64,000 nucleotides of DNA from Anthopleura xanthogrammica (GCA_964019055.1 OZ025212.1:8113109-8177108), one strand, 5' to 3'. Shown: positions 35,625-49,300, counted from the stretch's first letter. The notes: generated by a model from the letters alone, not told the origin. Translations and numbers: made by a program.

Positions 35625-37186
35625 ATGAAAACCGGACTGCAAATTGGAGCCTTTATTTGTTTCCTATTACTTCTGAACCTTCATGGACTTTGCGAAGGTG
35701 GAGCAGGGTATCTTGGAACTCCCATAGTTGGAAAGAGAGCAATACACGAGGTATTAATATACACATAAAGTAAATATTATCTTTAGTAAGATCATACAGA
35801 CGGGTGAGTGTTTAATTAGTGACCCTCAAGCTGGAAACGTATAGTGAAACGACTGATGGATTTTTTGTGTCTATAAAAAAACTTACGAAATTAAAAACCA
35901 AAAAGTAAACAGGAAAAGAAAGGAAATAAATTTGAAAGGAAGTTCGTGTCATCTTAACTATGTCTTATTACCTATATTGCTGGCTTGTTTACTTCAAGAC
36001 ATTATTTTTTAAGTGGGTTCATCTGTTCATCGCTAAATATCCTAATAAACATATGAACTTGAAATACACGCTGTAAAGAACATACTCACCACTGAATAGA
36101 TGAAAATGCGGATAAAAAGTCATTAATTCCAAGTGCAGGTGTTTTTATGTTATTTCACAAATTTGAATTCAGTATGACACACGTAGTGCCGAAGGGTTTT
36201 TCATCATGTCTGGAAAATTAATAACAAGTCACATTTAATAATCATAACATCTGTAAAACCAATTATATATACCATATGATATAAAATATATTTCCTAATG
36301 ATATATTATTAGTAGGTGATTCATACCGGGGGGAGGGGGTACTCCCTATAATGGACTATACGGGGATGCTCCGCCCGAAAGGGTACCTTTTCCAGGCGCA
36401 GGTATAGAAAAGCGGTGGATATTTGTGAATTTTGGTATAAAAAGGGGTAACATTTCTTCAAAAGTATACGAAATGGGTACCTTTTCAGGCAAAAGGGTAA
36501 AAAAAACCTTTCGCTGAAATTTGGTATATAAAAGGGTAAGGGGTCGAGAGCCCGGGCGGAGAATCCCGTATGAAACGACCCGAAGTACAACAGACTGTAT
36601 AAGTGGTTAGAAAATTTAATGCCGCTCAGCTGGATACAGACACACGCATTAAGAGTGACAAAATGCTTTTTATATTTTAACTTGAATCAGTGTTTGGGAG
36701 CGTCAAAACTGCAATATGCATTGTATGAGCCTCATAAGCTGTTTACCCAGAACATCCTTCGGTCTTAGCTCCGATAATTGAACCTTTTTAAGCGCGACAA
36801 CGATTTTTCAATTGGGTGTATACAGTTTTGGAGTTTCTTGTCAAAAAAGATATTGTGGGCGACATACCTTTTTGTATAGTTCTTAAGTGAATAATTTTAT
36901 TATTCGGAACATTTTAGTTCGGTATACACTTGAATGTACGGGTGGGTTGTTAGATAGATGAGTGAATGGATCGATTGACAGTGGATGGTAGGGGATGAAT
37001 GAATGAATATATGTATATATAAATGGATTTGGATAAAAGGATGGAAGGATCAAAGAGTGATATTCTTTTTCTTTGTCTTTTCAGAAAACTGACCAATACT
37101 GCATAAAAGCAAGAGAGATAGGATGCTGTCTACCGGAGAGGAAACGTTCTCGGTTTAGTGAAAACATGGATGCTCCTGCAAAGTAA
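35625..37186 (+). CDS. C6: secreted Cys-containing prepropeptide, two exons
   Basis: Exon 1 is 35625-35750 and exon 2 is 37085-37186 (donor CAC GAG|gtatta; acceptor tttgtcttttcag|AAA), joined in phase 0 to 75 residues. Residues 1-24 are the family signal peptide. GGAGYLGTPIV is followed by G-K-R, then AIHE. Exon 2 encodes KTDQYCIKAREIGCCLPE, a second basic site RKR, and the tail SRFSENMDAPAK. If both basic sites are cut, the Cys peptide is about 22 residues with three cysteines (C-x7-C-C), an odd number that suggests dimer formation. AATAAA at 37447-37452. The exon 2 match to gene D (C-x-x-A-R-x-x-G-C-C-L-P) supports it as real coding sequence. Function unknown. Confidence 0.75.
36321..36595. 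repeat. Interspersed repeat inside the C6 intron
   Basis: A GC-richer stretch (ggggggagggggtactccct ... atgctccgcccgaaagggta) with internal imperfect repetition of ggtacctttt and aaagggta. I associate this repeat with hexacoral genomes from memory; that needs a database check. Open frames in it are not called. Confidence 0.55.
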
Positions 37187-37567
37187 ACGAAAAGAAACCG
37201 AACTTCATTGATCGCACATGCAGGAAGCTGATTTCTCATAAAAACAATGCAACAAAATAAGACGTCGTAAGATATATAAGGGCTTCTTGTGTAGAACCAG
37301 TAAAAAAGGCAATATGATATTTTGTTAAAATAATGACAGTGTAAGCTGCTCAAGCTCGATAAATTTTCCCTTTGTTTATTTCTGTAAATCTATTTGCAGT
37401 GTTACTGCTAGATGATTTCCTTAACCTATCATATAGCAGTAGTGAAAATAAAATGCCAGTCATCAGCTACATGAATCATGTACGTACTTGATATTACGTA
37501 ATAAAACCTCAGTTTAATGCATTGTGATTTGTTAAAAGCGTGTGAGGAGGGATAGAGGGAGGGAGGG
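37187..37567 (+). other. C6 3' UTR and flank
   Basis: AATAAA signals at 37447-37452 and near 37499. No other gene. Confidence 0.5.
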
Positions 37568-37610
37568 ATGGAGGAGGAAGTAATAGTCGTAGTAGACGTT
37601 GTAGTGGAAC

Positions 37611-37638
37611 TACTACTACTACTACTACTACTACAACA

Positions 37639-37713
<75 letters not shown>

Positions 37714-37760
37714 GTTACTACTACTACTATTACTACTGCTGCTACTACTGCTGCTACTGT

Positions 37761-37791
<31 letters not shown>

Positions 37792-37846
37792 GCTACTGCT
37801 ACTGCTGCTACTACTACTACTACTACTACTACTACTGCTACTGCTG

Positions 37847-37878
<32 letters not shown>

Positions 37879-38007
37879 GCTACTACTGCTACTACTGTTA
37901 CTACAATTTCTTCTACTACTACTACTAATACTACTAATACTGCTACTAATACTACTACTACTACTACTCCTACTACTACTACTACTACTACTACTGCTAC
38001 TACTGCT
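37611..38007. repeat. (ACT)n trinucleotide array, about 400 bp
   Basis: Mostly CTA/ACT repeats with ACTGCT and GTT interruptions. It gives long poly-Leu and poly-Val open frames on the two strands, which are artefacts. Confidence 0.95.
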
Positions 38008-38374
38008 GCTGCTGCTTTGTAAAATAGTGGGGAAAACAAGGATCCATAACGTACGGATCGAGCAAACGAGGTTGATAAGATCTTTTTATATTGCAAGACA
38101 CTAAGATAAAAAAGCAAAAGTAAAATTAACAGGGGCATGTCAAAAGAAAACTGCATTGGAAAGACTTCCTGTACGTTTGAGTCGCCCAGAAAGCTAAAAA
38201 TCTTTTAGTTTTTAGCTATAGGCTAAGTGAAGCTTCCTATCGCAAAAAATGTGAATGTAGTTTGCCCTAGATTCTTTTTAATACAAACTGCTTAAATATT
38301 TGGGGGTCACCAGGAATCTAAGGGATATATTTGAACGGGAATATCAGTATAATTGGGAACATCAGTAAAAATGT
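38008..38374. other. Intergenic, nothing recognised
   Basis: No supportable gene between the trinucleotide array and the Penelope-like fragment. Confidence 0.35.
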
Positions 38375-38975
38375 ACTAAAGAAATGATACTTATTCGTTT
38401 GTCTCACGATTGATTGTCATTTGTAGAGGACCGAAGAGTTGGTGGTGGGGCGGCCGTTGGGTTCCCTGTGTACCATTGTTGTCTCTCTCGGTTTCCATGG
38501 TGAAGCGGATGGTGGGTTGTTGACTGTTAAGGAAGTAGGCTGTCTTAGAATGGATTGGTTGGTGACGACAAAGGTATAGTCGACGAAGCACTTCCAAACT
38601 CTTGGTTGGTTTTCAGAGTCACATGACTGTAGGGCCGGTTTTTCAAAGACTATTATGTATAGCTTGGCAATGACTGCAGATACCGGACTACCCATAGCTC
38701 ATAGAACGATCCATTGACATGAAATACGTGGATTTCAGTACAAAGTCTAAGAGGTCGGTAATTTGTGATGGTGTTAGGCTGGTCCAAGATGATAAAGTGT
38801 CGTCTGTTTGAAGTCTGAGGAGAGCGGCATGTAAGGCACCTTTGATTGTTACGTTGGTAAACAATGATTCAATATCAAAGGACATTATAGTTTCATGCTC
38901 CTGGATTGTAAGGCCCTTGATCTCTTGGACGAACCTCGCTGAGTTTGGGAAGGTGTAACTGGAACTACTTGTTAA
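38375..38975 (-). mobile_element. Penelope-like element fragment (reverse transcriptase)
   Basis: On the minus strand: YTFPNSARFVQEIKG, then FDIESLFTNV ... LTPSQITDLLDFVLKSTYF, then GSPVSAVIAKLY and FVDYTFVV, the order of the Penelope-like RT core. The catalytic YVDD box reads FVDY, so the second aspartate is lost, and a stop and frame change fall near 38690. The endonuclease region is missing: RT sequence jumps to the terminal sequence QMTINRETN shared with the relic at 0.5 kb. Dead copy. Confidence 0.8.
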
Positions 38976-38988
38976 AGGAGACAGAAGT

Positions 38989-38989
<1 letters not shown>

Positions 38990-39027
<38 letters not shown>

Positions 39028-39137
39028 TATTAATAAGCAAAACAAGACCTAATAAAAGCTCATCGTAATATATAATAAGTAGGTATCTAAAATCTAGTGT
39101 GTAATTTATCTAATATCGTGTAATATTAATAATAATG

Positions 39138-39170
<33 letters not shown>

Positions 39171-39280
39171 TATTAATAAGCAAAACAAGACCTAATAAAA
39201 GCTCATCGTAATATATAATAAGTAGGTATCTAAAATCTAGTGTGTAATTTATCTAATATCGTGTAATATTAATAATAATG

Positions 39281-39326
<46 letters not shown>

Positions 39327-39360
39327 TGATAATAATAATAATTATTATTATTATTATTAT
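38990..39360. repeat. (ATA)n tracts with a 143-bp tandem duplication
   Basis: The block aataaaatattaataagcaa ... atcgtgtaatattaataata begins at 39021 and again at 39164, each time flanked by (ATA)n. The last tract ends in a short inverted (ATA/TAT) stretch near 39340-39360. Confidence 0.85.
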
Positions 39361-39916
39361 CTCCAGCGGTGTGCGTTGTTCAAAACCCTTCAAAAGCAAA
39401 GCCTTATACCGCAAAGGATATTCATTGTTGGAAATTTTGGTACATTAAACTAAGAAGTGCAACGACTTGACAAGTTGGAGAAGATAGAACATCTTTCATA
39501 ACTGTTCGTGTTCTCTTGAAAAATGGCATTATTTACTTCTTCAATGATGCTGGTGTGGATCATCGCCCTATAATGCCTTCAGTATTAATTCCATGCATGC
39601 ACTACGGAAAAATTGTGCTCATACCGCAAAGAATATACAAGGATATACCCTATCTATGAGTTTGACAGTTTGCTCTCGGTGTCTACTACAAGCAAGATCA
39701 GACAGACCATTTTAGAAATGCCTGGACACATATGAGATTCTTTTTGACTTTTATCCCATACAAAGTCTATACGCTAATCGACCATTTTGTTTTGCAAACC
39801 TCTAAATGGGACCTGTATTTTCTTCTCAAGAAGGTTGAAGTTCACTAAACTGATTTTAAGCGATTCGACGGCATGTTAGCTCGTAGTTTTCAGATAAAAA
39901 TGACAAGAAACCACAG
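39361..39916. other. Intergenic, nothing recognised
   Basis: No supportable coding or repeat signal. Confidence 0.35.
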
Positions 39917-40555
39917 AGGTAAGGTAAGGTAAACTTTATTTAGACACGCTGGCCCCGTCAACAAAGCTGATTTCCACAAGGGGCGTGTGGATAAAGATTA
40001 CATTATAAAAGTTAATATCATGCTACTCTAGTTTATAATATACAAAAACATTTCTATATAATATATTAAGTAATTTAAAATTTGAAATAAATAATTAAGT
40101 TATTTAAGAAATTTAAGAAATAGATAGGGTGCGAGTGGCAATTTCAGTCTTAAATGAGGACAATGATTTACAATTGCGTAGATTCTCTGGAATGGAATTC
40201 CAGACTTTTGCCCCATCATATGAAAAACTCTTTTTACCGTTCTCTGTTTTAGGAAGAGGTAACTATAGCGAGGTACTGGAACCACTTAACTTAAAATTTA
40301 TGACGTCCTGCTTTTGAGTAAAGAGATCTGCAAGACAAGATGGTGCCGTACCATTAACTATTCTAAACATATGCTTGGCCTTTGTTTTTGCTCTTTGAAT
40401 TTCGAGAGTTTCCCAACCTAGAGCTTTCAGAGCTTCTTGGTGGGGGGTTTCATTGCTCATATGTGTAATTATTCTTGCAGATCTATTTTGTAATTTCTGC
40501 TGGTGTTTAGAAAAACCTTCACCAGAGAGAACTGCACCAAACAGCTTGAAAACAC
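39917..40555 (-). mobile_element. CR1-like LINE 3' fragment
   Basis: The minus strand reads QKLQNRSARIIT, ALGWETLEIQRAKTKAK, FRIVNGTAPSCLADLF and, after a frameshift near 40265, SFSYDGAKVWNSIPENLRN. This order (LGWETLE ... LF ... K.W.S.P..) is typical of the C-terminus of CR1-type RT proteins. The 3' end has gacacgctggccccgtcaac ... and a taaagtttaccttacctta tail. 5'-truncated and inactive. Confidence 0.8.
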
Positions 40556-40887
40556 TCTCAATATCGCCATTTTGTTTTTACAAGCTCAAATTGACTGCTG
40601 GGATACAATAAAGGAAGCCCAAAGTCACGATTTACATTTGAAACAGTTTGAAACTTGTTTCTTGATCTTCATGGGCCCCCTATGGTAAGGTCTTCTTAAC
40701 GAAAAACCTAATATTTGTTTTTTTAATCGTCAACTGATTATTTTTGGCAAGATTGTTTCCAAACATCAATATTTAATAGATATATTTGTCCTTGGAGACC
40801 ACGTAGCTATATTTTTCCTCTACAAAACCACTGCATTTTCATTTATGCGTAACACCGCTGAGAAATGTCCAATGTTTCTGGCAATGG

Positions 40888-41033
40888 AGTCGGATTTTCA
40901 TAAACCCGTGAAATACAGTTTAGGTTATTTAGCACTACTTCACTCTAATTCTTTTTCTTCTTCTATTGTTTTACCTGACTATTACACTTTAATAAGTACA
41001 CTTTGTTTCACGGGTTAACGAAAACCACTCTGT
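40888..41033. mobile_element. Small MITE-like inverted repeat
   Basis: Left arm gattttcataaacccgtgaa and right arm ttcacgggttaacgaaaacc are inverted with a few mismatches around an unrelated 90-bp interior. Confidence 0.6.
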
Positions 41034-41318
41034 TGCTATAGCCACTGCTTCTAAAGCTATATTCTACACTATAACTGGAATGTCTAAAAGGAGGCTTAAA
41101 CCAGAAGCACCTTTATCAGAAATAACGATATTTTATAGTGACTGCTAGTTCTAGAGATAAGCAGTCAAACTAAATACACTCGATTCAAATTTAAACTCGA
41201 GAGAAGCAAGCAGGTGGTCTTTAGTAGCAGTCTGTCTTATGTGTAAGCGTGTTCCATTAAAACGCGATCGTGCGGCCCTCATATGATCACGCTTTCGCGC
41301 TCTATCATTCAACAATTT

Positions 41319-41450
41319 CCATACTTCGGTTCACTGGTCACAGACAAAACATTCAATCGAGGCTGCAAGGTTGTTTCAAAGGATTATTCAAATTTGAACC
41401 TTGCAGCCTCGACTGAATGCTTTGTCTGGAATCAGTGAACCGATGTATGG
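41319..41450. repeat. Foldback hairpin, 132 bp
   Basis: Arms ccatacttcggttcactggt ... gaggctgcaaggtt and the inverted gaaccttgcagcctcgactg ... cgatgtatgg are separated by about 23 nt. MITE-like. Confidence 0.8.
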
Positions 41451-43291
41451 AAAGTGGTTAATAAAGCTGTACCAGGGATGGACTATGGCTAAAAAGTTGT
41501 CCATCTTAATATATTTCCAAGTTACCCAGAATAATGTTTGATACCATGTCTAGCTCAAACATGTTCAAGTCAAACTTTGATCCAGGTTTTTTTATTTACA
41601 AATAAAAAGTAGAAAAATCACTAAATTATGAACAGAAAAAGCGTTCACCAGTCGATGACCTGCGTTGAGATCTTCTGTGGAATGATTAATCGGAACATCA
41701 TGACCAATATAAGCGTTTAATTTATTGAAGTAAGTTGAGCTCATTAAAGTCTATTATCCGGACTTTGGCCACCTGCAGCCAAAAACATGTTCGATTTATA
41801 TCAAGGGCAGACTTTTATTTGGTCATCAAACTCTCTTCTTTTTATAATTTAAGAAACATATATTTATTTCCGTTTATTTTTATTTTTATTTTTATTTTAC
41901 GTTTTCTTTTCTTTAAGAAGCAATGTCAGTTAATTTAAAATTGACATCTTTGACCGCAACCGAGATCGAGAATCTTCTTCCACTCCGGCAATTAAAATGA
42001 AAATTTGTGAAAGTTAGTTTTAATCGCCCACATAAAGGCACGATATTTATCAATATAGAAGTTCAAACGTTTATTAGGTTCAGTCGAGCTGGAGCTGTGA
42101 ATGACACTCTCTGGTGACAGTCTATTTTTCTTGTTTCTGGAGTGTACTATCAAGCGACAATGACAGTGTTTTAGATAACAATTACGAACTTAAGACTAAA
42201 ATTTCCGGTACGAATTATGACTAACTTACTTCTTAACTAGAACACCAGTATTAATTTACGAAGAAGTCTATTGAGATCGTACTTTCGCTATACCAAACGA
42301 ACGACGTTTAAATGTACTTTTGATCTTACTAGTTTGGTCTTTTATAGCCTCAAATTTATTACTTTGGGAAAAGATAATGGCTAAAAAACACTTTTTCAGT
42401 AGTCGTTCTTTTTATGGGGAAGTTATTAAAAAACGCACGCGTACTCAGACTCGATCACAGAAGATTTTAAATAAATGGGTATGCTATGAGGGATTCACTG
42501 TGGAATGACTGCAATCACTGACAGCTCAGGTGGTGATTTTTTATCTTTTCTCCAAGTTAAAATGTTTTGTTTGTGATACGATTTGTTAAAATATTAAAAG
42601 GTGTGCTTAAGCAGCAGGAATCCCTGCCCTTACTAAAAATCAAGAAAGATCCATATCTATAATTATACGATACAATATAATAACTTTTGAAAAACACTCG
42701 CGTATAACTTGGTGATTAATTTTCTCGATTTTCTCGAGTTTTCGATGAAAACAAGATCAGAATAAAAGAACGTCCATAGCAAGAAAACTCTCCCACAGGA
42801 TTAAGTGAAAAAAGAAATAAAGAAAGAAACAAAAGAAAGCTTAGAAAAACAGGTAAAATAGTTGGCTTAGAACTGCGTGCAATCGACCGAGAAATGAATA
42901 TCAGCAATAAATGAAATCAATGAATTTGTAATTTCCTCTCGTGTGATCAGCTTTCCGATAGTAATCACAAAAACCAAATCTTTTCCCGCCTCCCAAGTGT
43001 TGGAGTTGACGACTAAATATCCCCAAAACACAATCAATGGAATGTTTTAGCTTTATTTCTCATATCTAATCGATGCAATCCCTAAATAAGAAATTTTAAT
43101 TTCCTTTTGGTGTTATTATGCACGGCCTATCAATAGAGCTTTTCGCCACCTTATTGACCTAAATTTAGAAGAGTGTAATAACTTGTCTTTATCTGTGGTC
43201 AGCTGTCTCCATTGACTTTATCCTCATCTCAGCAAGATGCTCGAAATTCTACCTGCCTTATTATGAATGTACATTATAATTTATGACAATG
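41451..43291. other. Intergenic, nothing recognised
   Basis: AT-rich. Short open frames (for example 42320-42508) begin at non-ATG codons and show no domain. No gene is supported. Confidence 0.4.
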
Positions 43292-43299
43292 GTATATAT
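43292..43299 (+). promoter_or_regulatory. TATA-like box of gene D
   Basis: tatatatc, 105 nt before the gene D ATG; same spacing as in A, B and C genes. Confidence 0.5.
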
Positions 43300-43396
43300 C
43301 AAGCAAGCGCGAGGTATTGCTAGTACGTCTATGATCTTGATAGAGATCGGTCAGCGCCGCGTAGTAAAGAAGTTCTAAAAAAATTGTTAAAACAGC

Positions 43397-43707
43397 ATGA
43401 AAACTGAACTAAAAACTGGAGCTGTTTTTCTGTTACTATTATTGGTGATGGTTCCTGAAGGGTGCGTTGCATTTGGGATGTTCACAGGACACAGAAATGG
43501 CAAGAGAACATTACAGAAGGTACCAATATCATTTCCCTTCGCCAGAGTAATTTAAACCAGAATAACTAACAAAATAAGATGTTTAAGAAGCATTTTTTTC
43601 CTTCTTTTTTTTATTTTTAGGAAAGTTTAGAAGAAAAATGTGTAATTGCAAGACAGTTGGGATGCTGTTTGCCTTATGGCGGTCAATTTCGAAACCAAGA
43701 TCCTTAA
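43397..43707 (+). CDS. Gene D: secreted Cys-containing prepropeptide, two exons
   Basis: Exon 1 is 43397-43519 and exon 2 is 43621-43707 (donor CAG AAG|gtacca; acceptor ttatttttag|GAA), in phase 0, giving 69 residues. It opens MKTELKTGA, like the C genes' MKTGLQIGA, then a hydrophobic core VFLLLLLVMV. The segment CVAFGMFTGHRN ends in G-K-R followed by TLQK. Exon 2 gives ESLEEKCVIARQLGCCLPYG and a short tail, matching C6 at C-x-x-A-R-x-x-G-C-C-L-P. Three cysteines, as in C6. The 101-bp intron is compact. AATAAA at 43930-43935. It is a diverged paralogue of C6 and the best evidence that the exon 2 motif is conserved by selection. Function unknown. Confidence 0.75.
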
Positions 43708-43935
43708 AAATTAGCAGAAAAGGAAACAGCGGCAGAATGTCTCGTGTATCGGTGATGCTTAATTTAAGCTTATTTACTAGATCATCTCAGGATATCATAA
43801 TTAACACATAGACTTGAGACCTAATGATAATCATTATCATGTAATCATAACGATTTGTTCACTGACTTGGCTATATAGTACTTTTTCTAAGCTCTGTTTT
43901 TCATGTTACATATTGCAAAGTTCTACTTCAATAAA

Positions 43936-45770
43936 ACACTGGTTAAACTATATCATGCAGAATGCTTATAAACTAAATGTTTTTCTAAATGGGACAAGGT
44001 TAGAACTGGGGTCCGCCTTAGCAAATATCATGTAATGCTAACGATCTCTTTGGTGCTTAATCAGTGCGCATTATTCATGGTGCTCTCCTCGCTTCAGTTT
44101 AATTTGTCTCTGATAAAATACACCTTTGCATGTGATTAATTCTTGCCATTTACATTTTGGTGCCAAAACACGAGAAAGAAAGGAAGAAAACAATAGCACT
44201 GTATCAAATCGTCCTGAAGAACCTTATGCAGTTTCTAAAGTAATCCATCGAAGCATGTTGACGTGTTTTAATAGGGAAGGCAATCAAGAAAGACATGTGA
44301 ACACAGTGTGGCCCAGACAAGTTCAATAAATGATTTACTTGCTTTGGTAAAAAAACCATTTTCAGAATGGCTGATGTTGCTTACAAGAGCACTAATGGAA
44401 AACCTCTTAACTAAACACTTATGAAACGGCTTTTTGAGAGCCTTTCATATCTCGGAAAATTTCCGTTGGCTTTCTTCATTTTTCAATCAATCGCTGAATT
44501 GTTCGCCCTCAAAGTGTGCTCTCGGTGACGTTTTACCAATTCATGACGTTCACCAAAACATGATAAGGAGTGAACTGATGATTTTGAAAATGCTTGTGGG
44601 CGCCGTAAAGTAGTTTTGAGTATTCCAAGCACTTAGTGATTACATTCTTTAGTGTTTTTGGGTGGAGGGGGCTGTGTAATTAAAACACTAGTTGGACAGG
44701 TGCGGAGTTTTGCCAACCAACAGTTGAACTTAAGCATTGTTAGTTACTACTAAAAACTCCTTCAAGTTTTTCAAAACCCCGCGTAGCGGACGTAAGTTTG
44801 GTAATGGCTACCGGATCCAAACAACAAAGCATTAGCTTCTTATATGATCATACTTTTACAGCCTTTCTTCTGATCTTTCGTTCATATTTAAAAAAACCAG
44901 TTAAAAAAAATTCTGAAGTTAAGTTTGGGGAGGAGCCTTCATAACATGTAGTCAAATATTCCACAGTATTTTAGGTCAATACAAACCACTGACAATCTTA
45001 GCTTCATATATCTGCCTTTTCTCTTAATATTATTGTTACTAACACTATAACTAACCATTAGGCTTACTTTCCGAGTAGATCTTGTACTTCAAGCCTTCCA
45101 TCAATATCAGAATACAGACTCCACAAAAAAATCAATATCAGTATAATTTGACAAATTGTTAACAAAAAAATGTTTCCGAGTAATCAACTGCTGCCAATGG
45201 CGCTTTGCAGGGGGTACCGGGTTTTGATTTCTTTGCTTCATGGCGGGAAAATGATGGGCAAAAGAAGAATTATTGTAACTAGGCTTTGATCCAAAACACA
45301 TTGAGGATATTTAGCTGAGTTACTTAGTCATCATTATTATCATTATTATAATTCTTTTTTTGATTGATAAAAAGTGCATATTCAAAAGTTATTTGAAGGT
45401 AATGACAAACTTGCTTGGTTAACATAAAGTGTTTTCAGAGGATTTCATTACAGTAGGTTATTAAACTTTTATGAATATGAAAACCGTTAATAAAAAATGG
45501 AAAAAACATGTACTACTCAGAATAACAACTGAATTAGTTTCAACATTAATAAACTTTGTTCACCCTTTTTCGAAATAACGTCGATACATTTCTTTTGGCA
45601 GATGAAAAACGTTTTTCTCTTGGAAGGCAGAGGAGAGGTCGGCAGAGTTGATTTATACTAATTGATGAACATCAACAACATTTATAATTTAAGCGATGCC
45701 CAACGAAACTGATTAGATATCAGATGATTCTCTGCAATAAGAATGACACATTTGTAATAGTTTCCATCCC
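43936..45770. other. Intergenic, nothing recognised
   Basis: No supportable gene. The open frame at 44126-44329 starts at a non-ATG codon and has no domain. Confidence 0.4.
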
Positions 45771-45778
45771 TATATAAG
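45771..45778 (+). promoter_or_regulatory. TATA box of gene E
   Basis: tatataag, 72 nt before the gene E ATG; closer than in the other genes. Confidence 0.6.
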
Positions 45779-45842
45779 CATCTAGCTCGTTAAGGTTTAT
45801 CGATCACCAACAGCGGTAACTAAAGGCATTGATCTTGACAAA

Positions 45843-47473
<1,631 letters not shown>

Positions 47474-48026
47474 AGAAGTGAGCTGCAAGGAATGCTGATA
47501 TGTCATTGCAGGACAGTTGAATTATAGAAATAAATGGAAAAATAAAAAAATAAAAAAGTGGAAACATTTTGATAGAAAAGAATGATAACCGAGGAAAGTT
47601 TAACAAATCTAGATAATAAAACAATAATACGATTGTGACTGATGTATATCAAGCATGTATGTTTTATAGAGAGTAAACACGAAATCCTGAATGTTTGCTG
47701 TGAGCACTGATCGCGATACTTGAACAAACGTTATTTGAATAAATGATTTCAATTATACTTGTTTTCTTGCGCTTATATGGAAGGAACGGCAGATTCATTT
47801 CTTTCTCTCTTCATACTTCTCTGTTCCAATATCCTTCTTATTCCCAATAAATAAACCTTGCTTATAGAGGGTCGCACGTAACAGTAATTCAACTGACAGA
47901 CCTGTGGCACCAATAAAGTTTATTTTGAAAATTCGGTTTCCAACCCAAATATTTAAAAGCCGACAATAAGGACTTGACGGGATTTAAAAGTCCGCGCAAT
48001 AAGTTCCAGTCCGAGGTGAAGCATTA
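47474..48026. other. Gene E 3' UTR and intergenic
   Basis: Two AATAAA signals; no other gene. Confidence 0.45.
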
Positions 48027-48271
48027 AGGCCGACACAGTACAACTTTTGCTCACTACTGTCGTATACTGTCTGCTTACGCTACGCTTACAACACGAATTG
48101 CTTCGTGCAAATCAACCCTACAACTTGCTCATAACTGTTGTATACGAGAAGAAAAAAGTTGTAGCAAGTTGTTGGGTTGATTTACACGAAGCAATTCGTG
48201 TTGTAAGCGTAGTGTAAGCAGACAGCATGCGACAGTTGTGAGCAAAAGTTGTACAGTGTAAATCGGACTTT
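48027..48271. mobile_element. Foldback MITE, about 100-bp arms
   Basis: Left arm gtacaacttttgctcactac ... ttacaacacgaattgcttcg pairs with the right arm cgaagcaattcgtgttgtaa ... gttgtgagcaaaagttgtac around a short centre. Confidence 0.85.
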
Positions 48272-48675
48272 ATTTTTATTCCTTGACTATAAACAAGGCC
48301 ATCATAGAACCTTGATAGTACATTACCGCTAAATCGTTCAGCTGTTAACTGAGGGAGACGGCTTTTCGAAACAAAACAAATAGATGGCGTTGATTGCCAT
48401 TGCTCATTGAGCCTAAGATTATGTTCAGGATTTTTTTTACTTCTTTCTTTTGACTTGAATATTTATCCGACCTAGTGAAGTGAAATGTTCTTCGTTGACT
48501 GGAGGCTGTCCCAATTTTTGAGTGTGTTGCAAATAGTTCTATTTTTTATCTCTTTCACCTATGGTCAATCATCCCATAGTTAATATATATTATCTATAAT
48601 CATCCTTTTTTGTGAAGCACCTGACTGCTACCCCAACACAGGTGGCTCGGCAGTTGGTTTGGGACATGCTACTTT
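48272..48675. other. Intergenic, nothing recognised
   Basis: No supportable gene or repeat. Confidence 0.35.
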
Positions 48676-48947
48676 ATACAGCTATTTCAAAAAAAAGGTT
48701 GAAGGGGCGAACGGCGATTGAGCAATTGGTGAATAGCGATTGGTGAGCTAAAATAATAGGACATTCACAAGATGTACGAATCATACTACTCGCCATCTAA
48801 AGTTTTCATGGAATGGCGCTAGCATTGTCTAGATATGAATACAAATAAGTTTTCATTATACAGCAGTTCCTTTTTTGTCATGCAATCGCCAATCGCCGAG
48901 CACCATTCGTCGTTCGCTCTTCAACCTTTTTTGAAATAGCTGTATAC
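48676..48947. mobile_element. MITE with tacagctatttcaa ends
   Basis: tatacagctatttcaa and ttgaaatagctgtata form the termini, with arms of about 55 bp (ggttgaaggggcgaacggcg / cgttcgctcttcaacc). Flanking TA fits a Tc1/mariner-type target. Confidence 0.8.
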
Positions 48948-49047
48948 CTTTGATATATACCGTATATATTTGGTTGGCTGAAAAGGGTCACGTGGTTTAT
49001 AGTTTCGCTCCCCTCCACTTATATGATACTCGTCGCTCCTCGCAAAA

Positions 49048-49300
49048 TTTTTTTTTTATTAGATAAAGCAAAAAGATGAGGATTGGCTATGTTCTGTTCT
49101 CTAATAAAACACGACTGAGGCTGTTGAACACTCAATTCAAAAAGACGCGAAATTTATGTTTTCCCCAAAAATCTTTCATGCTTTTGTACGCGGATGCTAC
49201 GTATGGCTCAACCGGGAATTCACATGGCGCGCGCGGTATTAAGAAGTTTCCCTCTCTTATTTATGCTCTCTTGATACAACATCGTATCTATGTTTAAAGG
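49048..49300. repeat. Left copy of 253-bp direct repeat flanking the LINE
   Basis: It begins at a run of ten T and ends at tgtttaaagg, directly followed by the LINE poly(T) (its poly(A) tail on the minus strand). The copy at 57221-57473 differs by one base (atctttc versus atctatc). Interpreted as a very long target-site duplication. It contains an open frame of 73 residues with no recognisable domain, not called. Confidence 0.85.

Larger units (their letters stand above)
32075..37186 (+). repeat. C unit 6 (ends with complete gene C6)
   Basis: Landmarks as in units 3-5 (ggccacgttttatgtcag at 32134, promoter block 35330-35620). It carries an extra segment at about 33720-34900. This is the only unit whose downstream sequence includes a recognisable Cys exon. 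Confidence 0.8.

Noticed and set aside
37509..38156. Long open frames of poly-Val (minus) and poly-Leu (plus)
   Set aside because: They are translations of the (ACT)n array; no signal beyond the repeat.
37085..43707. Calling the Cys exons of C6 and D venom or toxin peptides
   Set aside because: The C-C-L-P string alone is weak, the cysteine number is odd, and no known framework is matched. Secreted peptide of unknown role is all the sequence supports.
49076..49297. 73-residue open frame present twice (also 57249-57470)
   Set aside because: Both copies lie in the 253-bp duplication; there is no domain, so duplication rather than selection explains the conservation.
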